The position numbers and the translations under genes were made by a program. A DNA stretch of 30,865 bases from a virus: IMG/VR virus record IMGVR_UViG_3300020377_000005, positions 1 through 30,865 of that record; one strand, given 5' to 3'. Positions within the stretch are counted from its first letter, which is position 1, and each line of letters opens with the position of its first letter. Below, piece after piece: positions 1 to 6,471 of the stretch. The notes beneath the pieces were generated by a model. The model was not told the origin of the DNA. It was given only the letters and a program-made list of their open reading frames with translations, and made no database searches.

Positions 1-55
1 TTTTATACACCATCGTATCTTTTATTCATTTTATTTACTAGCCCCTTAATTAATT
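1..55. repeat. 55-bp direct terminal overlap (contig circularisation)
   Basis: Bases 1-55 are identical to 30811-30865. An exact direct overlap of this size at contig ends is typical of an assembler closing a circular or circularly permuted genome, so the unique genome is about 30,810 bp. The overlap includes the last codons of the replication initiator gene and part of a late-promoter motif. It is more likely an assembly overlap than a biological terminal repeat. Confidence 0.9.
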
Positions 56-1133
56 GCTTTGTATCTTTGGGTTTACTTACCTTGTTCTGCCATATGCTTT
101 TGAAATAAGCTATCGTGTATGGTGGTCTTGTTCTATCCTGGCTACACTTCTTCAGCTTCTTTGTTACCTCATCCATGAAGCTATCAATCGTCACTCCAGT
201 TTGTATGATCTCTTCTGCTATGGCTTCTTCTCTTTTGGTCCATCGCCATTGTCCTCGTGTCTTGCAGATATCGTCTAGTGCATGTGAATAACTTCTTAGC
301 AATTCAAAAACATTATCTTTAATATTATTATTATTAGTTATAGTAATATAGTTCTGTACAACATCATTGTGTTGTGTATCGGCACAACCTCTAGTGTTGT
401 ATAACTTACTCTTATTCACAACCTGACGTTGTATATCTTGGGCCTTTAAATAGCCTTTTTCTATGGGTGAAAGTAGGCCACAACCGATCTTATTCCAGGC
501 ATCAATAGTCTGTTTACCTGACAAATAAGTGACCATAGCATTGTATACTGTATCGTATGGAAAGTACTCAGTCTCATCCTTCAAGTACTTTTGAGCAATA
601 TCATTAGCAAGTTTATCTTGTGCTGGTGATAACTTATTCTGTTTCTTTTCTATCTTCTTAAATGTTTCTTCTGCTTTATTCTGTTCTACAATGGGATCAG
701 TAGATGTTTTTATTAGCTGAGTATCAGTTATACCTGGATCATATATGATACGATAAGTAGCTGTCTTTTTACCTTTCTGACGTAATGCATTCTCATTGAG
801 TATCTTCTTTATATATCCCCAATCAATAAGCTTTACTATTTGCCTGGATATAGCTTGCTGAGACCGGTTTAGTCTTTTAGCCAGGAGAAGCTGAGAAGGG
901 AATGCAGTACCTGATTGACCTGAGACATAAGAACATAAAACACATAAGACCTGGAGTGCTGATGGATTGTTAAGTATCCTGGTATCGGCTAAAGCTCTTG
1001 AAGGTATATTGATGTAAGGTGAGGGTGATTGCTCATTAGATATTCTATACTTCTTAGGTGGCAATGTTATCTGCTCTCTTGCCTTCAATATCTCCTGGGC
1101 CTTATCAATCTTAGGAACATCAATCATATTCAT
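3..1133 (-). CDS. Winged-helix replication initiator protein
   Basis: The 376-aa product has a winged helix-turn-helix domain at about residues 55-130, whose recognition-helix region reads SQQAISRQIVKLIDWGYIKK. An Asn-rich linker (about 240-265) follows, then a C-terminal helical domain (about 270-376) containing WRWTKREEA and PPYTIAYFKSIW. This plan of N-terminal DNA binding, linker and C-terminal partner domain is that of phage/plasmid initiators such as lambda O and DnaT-like replisome organisers. The phage has no polymerase or helicase gene, so the protein probably loads the host replisome. It is the last gene of the leftward operon, 1 bp after the nuclease gene. Its linker-coding DNA holds three dyad repeats beside an AT-rich tract, a likely origin. 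A purely regulatory role is possible but less likely. Confidence 0.7.
   Translation of the reverse strand: MNMIDVPKIDKAQEILKAREQITLPPKKYRISNEQSPSPYINIPSRALADTRILNNPSALQVLCVLCSYVSGQSGTAFPSQLLLAKRLNRSQQAISRQIVKLIDWGYIKKILNENALRQKGKKTATYRIIYDPGITDTQLIKTSTDPIVEQNKAEETFKKIEKKQNKLSPAQDKLANDIAQKYLKDETEYFPYDTVYNAMVTYLSGKQTIDAWNKIGCGLLSPIEKGYLKAQDIQRQVVNKSKLYNTRGCADTQHNDVVQNYITITNNNNIKDNVFELLRSYSHALDDICKTRGQWRWTKREEAIAEEIIQTGVTIDSFMDEVTKKLKKCSQDRTRPPYTIAYFKSIWQNKVSKPKDTKQLIKGLVNKMNKRYDGV
305..435. other. Candidate replication origin: three dyad iterons plus AT-rich tract
   Basis: Three imperfect palindromes with arms ACAAC and GTTGT lie at 358-375, 384-400 and 418-432, with arm gaps of 8, 7 and 5 nt. 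GTTGT is followed by GTA or ATA in each. They are flanked at 305-352 by a nearly pure A/T tract, a likely unwinding element. Everything lies inside the initiator gene, in the part encoding its Asn-rich linker, and read along the gene the iterons come before the AT tract. Lambda ori inside gene O has the same order. The repeats are in different reading phases and do not encode a repeated peptide, so they are not a protein-level repeat. Function is inferred. Confidence 0.5.
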
Positions 1134-1469
1134 CTAAATCTCTTTGATAACTGTTCCAGGATAGCAAGCTTCAACCAGCTTCTTCTTCAGTCTATATACT
1201 GGTGTCTTAAATCCTTTTACATCTTCAACAATGTAATAACCTATTTGTCCTTGAGGGCCGATATCATCGACCATGAGATACTCAAAGTCAGCTTTATATG
1301 TGCAAACCTTTTTGCCATTGACCATACATTTGAACTCAGGCTGAAGTTTTAAACTGTTTATAATACCAGCTTTCTCCATGATCTTTAGCTCAGAATATCT
1401 GTTAGCTTCTCTTTTACTATCAAAGTAAATACCATCAACCATAGTTCTAATAGCTCTATACTTTGTCAT
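1134..1469 (-). CDS. DUF1064-type PD-(D/E)XK nuclease
   Basis: The 111-aa product matches the DUF1064 (PF06356) layout: an N-terminal FDSKREANRYSEL segment with Glu21, a central YKADFEY with Asp61, and EDVKG with Asp83 and Lys85. Together these form the acidic/Lys set of the PD-(D/E)XK nuclease fold. It is short, as expected for the family. It is likely a phage DNA-processing nuclease, perhaps resolving replication or recombination intermediates. It lies between the ribbon-helix-helix gene (14-bp overlap) and the initiator (adjacent), so it is co-transcribed with the replication function. The family is confident; the exact substrate is unknown. Confidence 0.75.
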   Translation of the reverse strand: MTKYRAIRTMVDGIYFDSKREANRYSELKIMEKAGIINSLKLQPEFKCMVNGKKVCTYKADFEYLMVDDIGPQGQIGYYIVEDVKGFKTPVYRLKKKLVEACYPGTVIKEI

Positions 1470-1713
1470 TGGCCTTCACCATCTGATCTAACTTTTCAGC
1501 TATCTTTAAATCCGATATCTGTTCTTTTTGATCATCAAATATAATATCATTACTAATAGAACCTGGTGTTCTTCTTCTTAATCCTTCCCTTAATATATGC
1601 TCAGTTAATCCAGCCATTGACCACCTTTCTTTCTTGGCCTGATGCTTTAGCATATCGTAACAACCCCTTGATAACCGGCAATAAAAGGGAACTATCTCTA
1701 TCTCTTTTTCCAT
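1456..1713 (-). CDS. Ribbon-helix-helix (Arc/MetJ-like) DNA-binding protein
   Basis: The 85-aa product has an N-terminal beta strand (VPFYCRLS, about residues 8-15) and two helices (about 17-30 and 32-48, the second containing SMAGLTEHILREGLRRR). This is the pattern of ribbon-helix-helix repressors, followed by an acidic, probably disordered tail. It is the first gene of the leftward operon and sits next to the divergent promoter region with an inverted repeat, so autoregulation of the switch is plausible. The start has no clear Shine-Dalgarno; it lies about 36 nt from the predicted transcription start. A role as copy-control or lysogeny repressor is inferred, not shown. Confidence 0.6.
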   Translation of the reverse strand: MEKEIEIVPFYCRLSRGCYDMLKHQAKKERWSMAGLTEHILREGLRRRTPGSISNDIIFDDQKEQISDLKIAEKLDQMVKANDKV

Positions 1714-1755
1714 TTGTATAAAACCTATTAAACTTTTTTTACGTCTAGGTCTTGT

Positions 1756-1786
1756 ATTTTAGATATCTATCTGATATATGTATATA
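1756..1786. promoter_or_regulatory. Overlapping divergent promoters with inverted-repeat operator
   Basis: Leftward promoter: -35 TATACA (minus strand of 1779-1784), 17-bp spacer, -10 TAAAAT (minus strand of 1756-1761). Rightward promoter: -35 TTTAGA (1758-1763), 17-bp spacer, -10 TATATA (1781-1786). The two occupy the same DNA, so polymerase could occupy only one at a time. An inverted repeat, ATATC-5 nt-GATAT (1763-1777), lies in the shared spacer and could be the operator for the adjacent ribbon-helix-helix protein. The elements are partial consensus matches in AT-rich DNA and need mapping. The whole gap 1714-1834 contains no other gene. Confidence 0.45.
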
Positions 1787-1834
1787 GGTAAGGCATAAGT
1801 TTTACATCGGTAATAACAAAAAAGGGGCTAAAAA

Positions 1835-2062
1835 GTGGAATATATTATCAAAGGACAAATTGGTAAAAATCGTAAAGGACATCACTTATGTGAAGAACTA
1901 GAGAACCTGGGTTATGTTTTAGTCAAAGAAAACAGTCATCCAAAAGGTTGGTCTTTAGCTAGGAAGTTAGATACAACGAATGTCCAGCATTGGTCATCAA
2001 GTCTTAAAAGATTAGATAATTATATTTCAAGGCACATAACTACTTTAAGAGGAGCAAAGTAA
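1835..2062 (+). CDS. Unknown early protein, 75 aa
   Basis: First gene of the rightward operon, starting with GTG. The start is supported by an AAGGGG Shine-Dalgarno about 7 nt upstream. The product is basic (many Lys/Arg) with mixed helix and strand character and no membrane segment. A KGWSLARKLD segment in the middle is followed by a helix-like WSSSLKRLDNYISRHI. I do not recognise a family. First genes of phage early operons are often small host-takeover or regulatory proteins, but nothing here proves that. Its stop overlaps the next start (TAATG), and a GAGGAG ribosome site for the next gene lies inside its last codons. Confidence 0.6.
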   Translation: MEYIIKGQIGKNRKGHHLCEELENLGYVLVKENSHPKGWSLARKLDTTNVQHWSSSLKRLDNYISRHITTLRGAK

Positions 2063-2418
2063 TGGAACAAATTAGACTAGGTGTTAAGTTTTCAAAAACA
2101 AAATATCTTGTAGACGAAGTTATAAATTTTGGTGAAGTTGTCCAGGAAGACCAGCCATTTGAGGGTGACCTTAACGACAGATATGTAAAGTTTTGTTTCG
2201 GTATCAAAAAGGTATCAGCATCAACTATGGTTGATGTCGATGTCTTTGTTGAGTTTTATAAGGACCTTATAAATCGAGCAAGCATTGATTACCTGGAAGG
2301 TCATTATGATAGCGATGAAGATAGTGATGTCTATTATAGAAAAGGTGGTGAGTACATATACAAAGTTGCTCAGTCTCTTGAAAAGAAACATAAATCAATA
2401 ATCCAAGGAGCAAACTAA
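2062..2418 (+). CDS. Unknown early protein, 118 aa, acidic
   Basis: The start overlaps the previous stop by one base and is preceded by GAGGAG, so translation is coupled. The product is acidic, with a DSDEDSDVYY patch at about residues 83-92, no membrane segment and no motif I recognise. Predicted strands in the first half suggest a small mixed fold. Its 3' end carries a copy of the junction GGAGCAAA-TAATG that also closes the preceding gene, so the recombinase start is coupled in the same way. An acidic DNA-mimic type inhibitor is one speculative possibility. Confidence 0.6.
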   Translation: MEQIRLGVKFSKTKYLVDEVINFGEVVQEDQPFEGDLNDRYVKFCFGIKKVSASTMVDVDVFVEFYKDLINRASIDYLEGHYDSDEDSDVYYRKGGEYIYKVAQSLEKKHKSIIQGAN

Positions 2419-3170
2419 TGAGGGTTAAGAATACAGCCGGTCAAGAACATACTGGTGTCTATTGTGCCTATGTTAGGGTATCAACTGACAGTCAGGATGT
2501 TGCCAGGCAAGAAATGGAGATCAAGAAGTGGCTCAATGGTGGTGATCACCAGGTCATATGGTTTAGGGAAGAGGGTGTCTCAGGTAAAATTTCACCTTCA
2601 AAAAGACCTGAGCTATCTAAATGTATCGAGACTGCCAAGGTCAATAAAGGTACAATCATTGTAGCTGACCTTGAAAGATTCAGTCGTAGGATGCAAGACA
2701 CATTGGACTTCTTTGAAGAGAAGTTGGAGAAGGGCAAGATCAAATTTGTTGTCTGCAATGAGCCTGAGATATCAGAAAGCTGGGAAAGGTTTTCTATGAA
2801 AGCTTACTTCGGTGCTATGGAAAGACGTAGAATAGCTGAAAGAACTAAGTCAGGTCTAACTAAGATAAAAGAAGAGCTAAGAGAAAAGGGTAAGTATCAA
2901 ACCAGGTCAGGCCGTACTATCACTAAGCTTGGCATCCATGATCATATGGATAAGGCAAGAGCTAGGGCTGGTGAAGTAGTGAAGGCTGAGAGTGATGGTT
3001 TTGCTCAGATTGTAGGACCAACTATCCAGGCCCTTCTAAACTCAGGCATGACTTATAGAGAAGTCGCAATCAACTTAAATCAAATAGGTACAACAACTGC
3101 AAGAGGTGGTGAGTGGTATGCTTCTACAGTTCGTAACGTAATCAAAAGATTGGAGAGTATGAATGAATAA
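2418..3170 (+). CDS. Serine site-specific recombinase (resolvase/invertase family)
   Basis: The 250-aa product has the resolvase catalytic domain (about 13-150): YVRVSTDSQD with Arg20 and nucleophile Ser22, then ADLERFSR with Asp84, Arg87 and Arg90, and the E-helix segment AMERRRIAERTKSGL. The C-terminal part (about 190-248) has the small DNA-binding motif MTYREVAINLNQIG followed by a Trp-containing STVRNVIKRL segment, as in 'recombinase' family proteins. At 250 aa it is much shorter than typical large serine integrases (about 450-550 aa). It may therefore act as a resolvase, invertase or compact integrase. It overlaps its neighbours by 1 and 8 nt in the early operon. I could not identify its crossover sites. 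Confidence 0.85.
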   Translation: MRVKNTAGQEHTGVYCAYVRVSTDSQDVARQEMEIKKWLNGGDHQVIWFREEGVSGKISPSKRPELSKCIETAKVNKGTIIVADLERFSRRMQDTLDFFEEKLEKGKIKFVVCNEPEISESWERFSMKAYFGAMERRRIAERTKSGLTKIKEELREKGKYQTRSGRTITKLGIHDHMDKARARAGEVVKAESDGFAQIVGPTIQALLNSGMTYREVAINLNQIGTTTARGGEWYASTVRNVIKRLESMNE

Positions 3171-3690
3171 AAAACAATTACAAGATTATCTTGATATGGA
3201 AATGTCTAAAGTACTTTGTGAGCTTGAGCTTAATATATACCAGGGAAGGCAAGATCGATTAACAACAAAAATACAAAGATATTTTAATTCAACACCTCTT
3301 AGAAATGCTTTTAATAGAATTGTAACTTACTCTTATATTGTTAACGAGTTTTACACTATTTCATATGTGGCTGATCAACTAAGAACAACAAGACAATCTA
3401 TTTCAAACATGGTCGAAGAGTGTGAAGCTGAAGGATGGATAGAGGTTGATAGATCGCCTAATCGTGTGGGATTTAAAGGCACTGCATCTAATTATGAAGG
3501 GTTTTTATCGTACCTTAAACACCGGAAGGCACTAGCTAAGGATGTAACCAAAGGTCGATGGAATGATCTTACAAGACTAGCTGATATGGTGGAAAATGAT
3601 TTTACACTATACCCACCTTTGAGTGACAAACCAGGTAACATTGATAAGGATTCGCAAAATGATAATGTTATAAATAAGGAGATGTCATGA
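3163..3690 (+). CDS. MarR-like winged-helix regulator
   Basis: The 175-aa product contains a winged helix-turn-helix at about residues 50-107, with YVADQLRTTRQSISNMVEE followed by the wing region GWIEVDRSPN. An N-terminal helical segment could dimerise, and the C-terminus (about 145-175) is polar and probably disordered. This suggests a DNA-binding transcription regulator. It overlaps the recombinase gene by 8 nt and the next gene by 4 nt. The late operons share a motif without a -35 box, so this protein is one of the plausible late activators, but that is speculation. No ligand pocket or protease domain is visible. Confidence 0.6.
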   Translation: MNKKQLQDYLDMEMSKVLCELELNIYQGRQDRLTTKIQRYFNSTPLRNAFNRIVTYSYIVNEFYTISYVADQLRTTRQSISNMVEECEAEGWIEVDRSPNRVGFKGTASNYEGFLSYLKHRKALAKDVTKGRWNDLTRLADMVENDFTLYPPLSDKPGNIDKDSQNDNVINKEMS

Positions 3691-4085
3691 AACCAAAGTT
3701 TGGCAAAATTTTAGAAACCAGGATCAAGAAAATTGGCAAAAGAAATATTAACGGCCATAATATTGCAGACTTGTTTCCAACTTTGACCGGGCCACAACGA
3801 GAGAAGGTGGCAAGGGCAGTGCTAAATCACGAACACTACATGCACTACAAAGGAGCTAAGACTGCCGTTAGATTAACAATCCCTATTGTTGATAGGAAAA
3901 CTATTCGCAATGCTTCCCAGGAGCTTAAACAACTGGCCAAGGACCTACAAGCTATTCAGCGAGATACAAGTAAGTCAGTATTTCAAAGATGTCTTGATGC
4001 ACAAGATGCTATTACCAGGGCAAACTTTAGTATAAAGTCTAGGTCAGACTTCATGTTTTTATACGGCATACACGGGCTAAGATAA
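3687..4085 (+). CDS. Unknown basic early protein, 132 aa
   Basis: The product is strongly basic at the N-terminus (KILETRIKKIGKRN) and otherwise helical, with no membrane segment and no Cys cluster. I do not recognise the family. Context suggests a nucleic-acid-binding accessory of the early operon: it lies between a winged-helix regulator (ATGA overlap) and the membrane protein and recombination genes. Codon use and CCWGG content match its neighbours, so it belongs to the phage backbone. Confidence 0.55.
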   Translation: MKPKFGKILETRIKKIGKRNINGHNIADLFPTLTGPQREKVARAVLNHEHYMHYKGAKTAVRLTIPIVDRKTIRNASQELKQLAKDLQAIQRDTSKSVFQRCLDAQDAITRANFSIKSRSDFMFLYGIHGLR

Positions 4086-4147
4086 TGAATAGAAAACCTA
4101 ACAATAACAAACGACTTAAAATAGAATTACTACATTTAGGTGGTGTT

Positions 4148-4176
4148 TTGACACATACTTCTAAGGGTAGTACAAG
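4148..4176 (+). promoter_or_regulatory. Internal sigma70-type promoter
   Basis: A perfect -35 hexamer TTGACA (4148-4153) is followed by a 17-bp spacer and TACAAG (4171-4176, four of six matches to TATAAT). The expected transcription start is near 4183, just before the strong ribosome site 4192-4197 of the downstream small membrane protein. It lies inside the early operon and would let that one gene be expressed independently. Confidence 0.5.
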
Positions 4177-4204
4177 AAAACCATTAATGAGAAGGAGATA
4201 TAAT

Positions 4205-4456
4205 ATGGTTACTAATCAAAGGCTTAGAGACAAAGGCCGTTATGGATATAACAGTTTGTCGCATAATATATACTGTGTAAGAGATATAATCAGCCAGTTT
4301 TTGCACAACCATCCAGCTTTTGTAAGCACACTGATGGTCCTAGGTACTATCCTAGCATCTATCTTTACGTTGGTCTACATCTATTACCTACTACATTTTG
4401 TGTGTCTAATTGATGATGCATGCTTCACTCAGAATTATGGAGTGATCAATGGCTAA
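4205..4456 (+). CDS. Small single-span membrane protein with own promoter and strong ribosome site
   Basis: The 83-aa product has one long hydrophobic segment (about residues 32-56, rich in Leu/Val/Ile/Tyr) followed by a short Cys-containing tail. I chose the ATG at 4205 because AAGGAG lies exactly 7 nt upstream and a sigma70-type promoter lies just before it. The reading frame is open back to an ATG at 4085, overlapping the previous stop (TAATG). A 123-aa form with a basic 40-aa extension is therefore also possible, and both could be made. Function is unknown. An independently expressed membrane protein in an early/lysogenic region fits an immunity or superinfection-exclusion gene, by context only. 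Confidence 0.6.
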   Translation: MVTNQRLRDKGRYGYNSLSHNIYCVRDIISQFLHNHPAFVSTLMVLGTILASIFTLVYIYYLLHFVCLIDDACFTQNYGVING

Positions 4457-5375
4457 ATATTCAGATGATACTAAGGAGCTAGGTGCTTCAAGAGTGCCAG
4501 CTATAGTTTTGGGTCAGACTAAATTTTCTACTAACGAAAGAGAAAGACAAAAAACTATTCATGCAAGGCAAGGTATTCCTACCATTGAATCTGACTTTGC
4601 ACAAGATGCAAAAGATAGAGGTAACTACCTGGAAGAAGCAATCATAGTTTGGTCAATAGACAAGCTTGCCAAGATAGGAGAGGGTGTTGCTGATGTCAGG
4701 GTGCATGATGTCACTGATGGACATAGGATACCGGACCTGGGATTGTGTGCATCTCTAGATGCTATGGTGCAGATAGATGGTGAGATTAAAATGCAAGACC
4801 CTCAGACTAAAGGTCATATGATCCTTACTGGTATGGGTGCATTGGAGATCAAGACAACGAACTCTGATGACTTTCCAAGACCTGACCAGGTTATACAGCT
4901 TCAGACACAATTACTTTGCAGTGGGTTGAAGTGGGGCATCATTGCTATCTTTGGGAAATCACAAAGACTAAACCTTGTACCTTACAAAGCTGATGAAGAA
5001 CTTCATGCTATCATCATGGAAAAGGTTGCTGAGTTTTGGCAGAAGGTAGACCTGGATGAACCATACCCACCATTAGATAATGGTAAACCCTACACCATAA
5101 ACCTGGACCATTTACAAACTAAGAATGAAGTTATTCGTATAGCTATGGATTGGGCCAAGGCTGATGCTGAGGTGAGGGAATGGTCAACCACCAGGCAAGA
5201 ATGCCAGGAAGCATTAGAGCTTGTTATGGAACAGAATGATGCCGAGATAGCTGAGATAGGGGAGTACAGAATACTTAATCCTATCGTCAAAAGAAAAGCA
5301 CAACCGGAAAAGATAGTGCCAGCTAAGGAAGCATCTTGGTACAGAAAATTTAAAATTGAAAAGAAGGAGAAGTAA
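4449..5375 (+). CDS. YqaJ-type viral recombinase exonuclease
   Basis: The 308-aa product has the lambda-exonuclease/YqaJ nuclease core: RGNYLEEAI with Glu62/Glu63, CASLDAMV with Asp104, and ALEIKTT with Glu133 and Lys135, followed by the Gln-rich helix VIQLQTQLLCSG. This matches the PD-(D/E)XK active site of phage 5'-3' exonucleases that resect double-strand ends. The C-terminal third is helical and Lys-rich. It sits directly before RecT, the classic exonuclease/annealase pair, with an 8-nt overlap with the membrane protein and a start adjacent to RecT. The pair would drive strand annealing during replication, genome maturation or exchange with other phages. Confidence 0.85.
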   Translation: MAKYSDDTKELGASRVPAIVLGQTKFSTNERERQKTIHARQGIPTIESDFAQDAKDRGNYLEEAIIVWSIDKLAKIGEGVADVRVHDVTDGHRIPDLGLCASLDAMVQIDGEIKMQDPQTKGHMILTGMGALEIKTTNSDDFPRPDQVIQLQTQLLCSGLKWGIIAIFGKSQRLNLVPYKADEELHAIIMEKVAEFWQKVDLDEPYPPLDNGKPYTINLDHLQTKNEVIRIAMDWAKADAEVREWSTTRQECQEALELVMEQNDAEIAEIGEYRILNPIVKRKAQPEKIVPAKEASWYRKFKIEKKEK

Positions 5376-6257
5376 ATGACATTACCAACTTTAAATCCAA
5401 CCAACATGACAGAAGCTATGGAGTTCTCCAAGTTTCTAGCAACATCAACTCATATTCCAAAAGACTTCCAGGGCAATCCTAATAATATCCTGGTAGCTAT
5501 TCAGTGGGGATATGAGATTGGCCTAGCACCCATGCAAGCTCTTCAGAATATTGCAGTCATAAATGGTAGGCCATCACTATGGGGTGATTCAATGATTGCA
5601 GTTTGCAAGGCACATCCTGATTGGAGAGGTATCAGTGAGACTTATATCGAGGAAGAAGATAAAGCAGTATGCCTGGTCAAAAGAAATGTGCATGGTGAGA
5701 TAGAAGAAACCAGGTCCGAGTTCTCATACAAGGATGCACAACGAGCTAACCTTACTAACAAACCTGGTCCTTGGAAAAACTATCCTAAAAGAATGTTACA
5801 ACTTAGGGCCAGGGGCTTTGCTTTGAGGGATGCATTCCCGGATGCAATCAAAGGATTGATTACTGCTGAGGAAGCTATAGATTACCCGGAAAAAAAAGAC
5901 CCTAGGAACGTCACTGAGTCCAGTAAAGATACTGATGTGATTGATGATATCAAAAAACAAGTTAAGTCGCTGGAGAAGGCTGAAACAGACGTTAAATACA
6001 TAATGCATTTTATCGGTGATCATCAGCCTATTGTTTACAGTAATCCAAGTGATTTCATCCTAAAATTTTCAGATACCCTGGATAAAATTACCAAGCTAGA
6101 CAAACCTAGTGACATGAAGAAAAACTTCTTTAGGGATTTAAGACAAAAAAATTCTGAGACTATTTCCAAGCTTGATCCATTAGAGCAATCTGAATTGGAT
6201 ATGATGGTCGAGAGATACAGTTCAACCTATTCTGATCAGGAGACAAACAATGACTAA
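5376..6257 (+). CDS. recT: RecT-family single-strand annealing protein
   Basis: The 293-aa product follows the RecT pattern. The N-terminal segment (about 30-75) reads NPNNILVAIQWGYEIGLAPM, then QNIAVINGRPSLWGD. A central sheet region (about 85-125) comes next, then PGPWKNYPKRMLQLRARGFALRDAFP (about 128-155) and GLITAEEA. These are hallmark segments of RecT-like annealases. The last 110 residues are a polar helical tail. It probably binds the ssDNA exposed by the upstream exonuclease and anneals it to complementary strands. The start follows the exonuclease stop immediately, with AGAAGGAGA upstream. It overlaps the LexA-like gene by 8 nt. Confidence 0.88.
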   Translation: MTLPTLNPTNMTEAMEFSKFLATSTHIPKDFQGNPNNILVAIQWGYEIGLAPMQALQNIAVINGRPSLWGDSMIAVCKAHPDWRGISETYIEEEDKAVCLVKRNVHGEIEETRSEFSYKDAQRANLTNKPGPWKNYPKRMLQLRARGFALRDAFPDAIKGLITAEEAIDYPEKKDPRNVTESSKDTDVIDDIKKQVKSLEKAETDVKYIMHFIGDHQPIVYSNPSDFILKFSDTLDKITKLDKPSDMKKNFFRDLRQKNSETISKLDPLEQSELDMMVERYSSTYSDQETNND

Positions 6258-6471
6258 GATACCTATGACCAAAAAACAAGTTGAGATATTTAAGTTTATG
6301 AAAAGTTATTTTGATGAGCATGGTGAGATGCCAAGACAATCAGACATAGCTGATCACTTTCATATCGTATCAATATCAACTGTACAATTCCATCTTAAAG
6401 GTATGGTTGAAAGAGGGTGGGTAAAAAAACTACCTGGTCGTAAAAGAGCATTAGCTCTTGAACTAGATTGA
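6250..6471 (+). CDS. LexA-type winged-helix DNA-binding protein without protease domain
   Basis: The 73-aa product is essentially only the LexA DNA-binding domain. MTKKQVEIFKFMKSYFDEHG is followed by MPRQSDIADHF and a recognition helix near VSISTVQFHLKGM, and it ends with the wing residues GRKRALALEL. Full LexA/CI-like repressors add a Ser-Lys autoprotease of about 120 aa; here translation stops right after the wing. It could be a repressor not subject to RecA-stimulated cleavage, or a competitor at host SOS boxes. It is the last gene of the rightward operon and overlaps the convergent lysozyme gene by 9 bp. Confidence 0.72.
   Translation: MTKIPMTKKQVEIFKFMKSYFDEHGEMPRQSDIADHFHIVSISTVQFHLKGMVERGWVKKLPGRKRALALELD
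6444..6459 (-). terminator. Weak hairpin at the early/late convergence point
   Basis: A perfect 6-bp stem, AAGAGC/GCTCTT (6444-6449 and 6454-6459), has a 4-nt loop. Read leftward, the end of late transcription, it runs into a short T stretch (TTTTA), giving a weak intrinsic-terminator shape. Read rightward there is no T tract. A second stem, CTCTCG/CGAGAG (6498-6503 and 6524-6529), is followed by T-rich DNA in the rightward direction but has a 20-nt loop. Termination here is expected from the layout, but neither signal is strong. Confidence 0.25.

Noticed and set aside
1-55. 55-bp repeat as a biological terminal repeat
   Set aside because: The length and exact identity at the contig ends fit an assembly overlap; it lies partly in a coding region rather than at a packaging signal.
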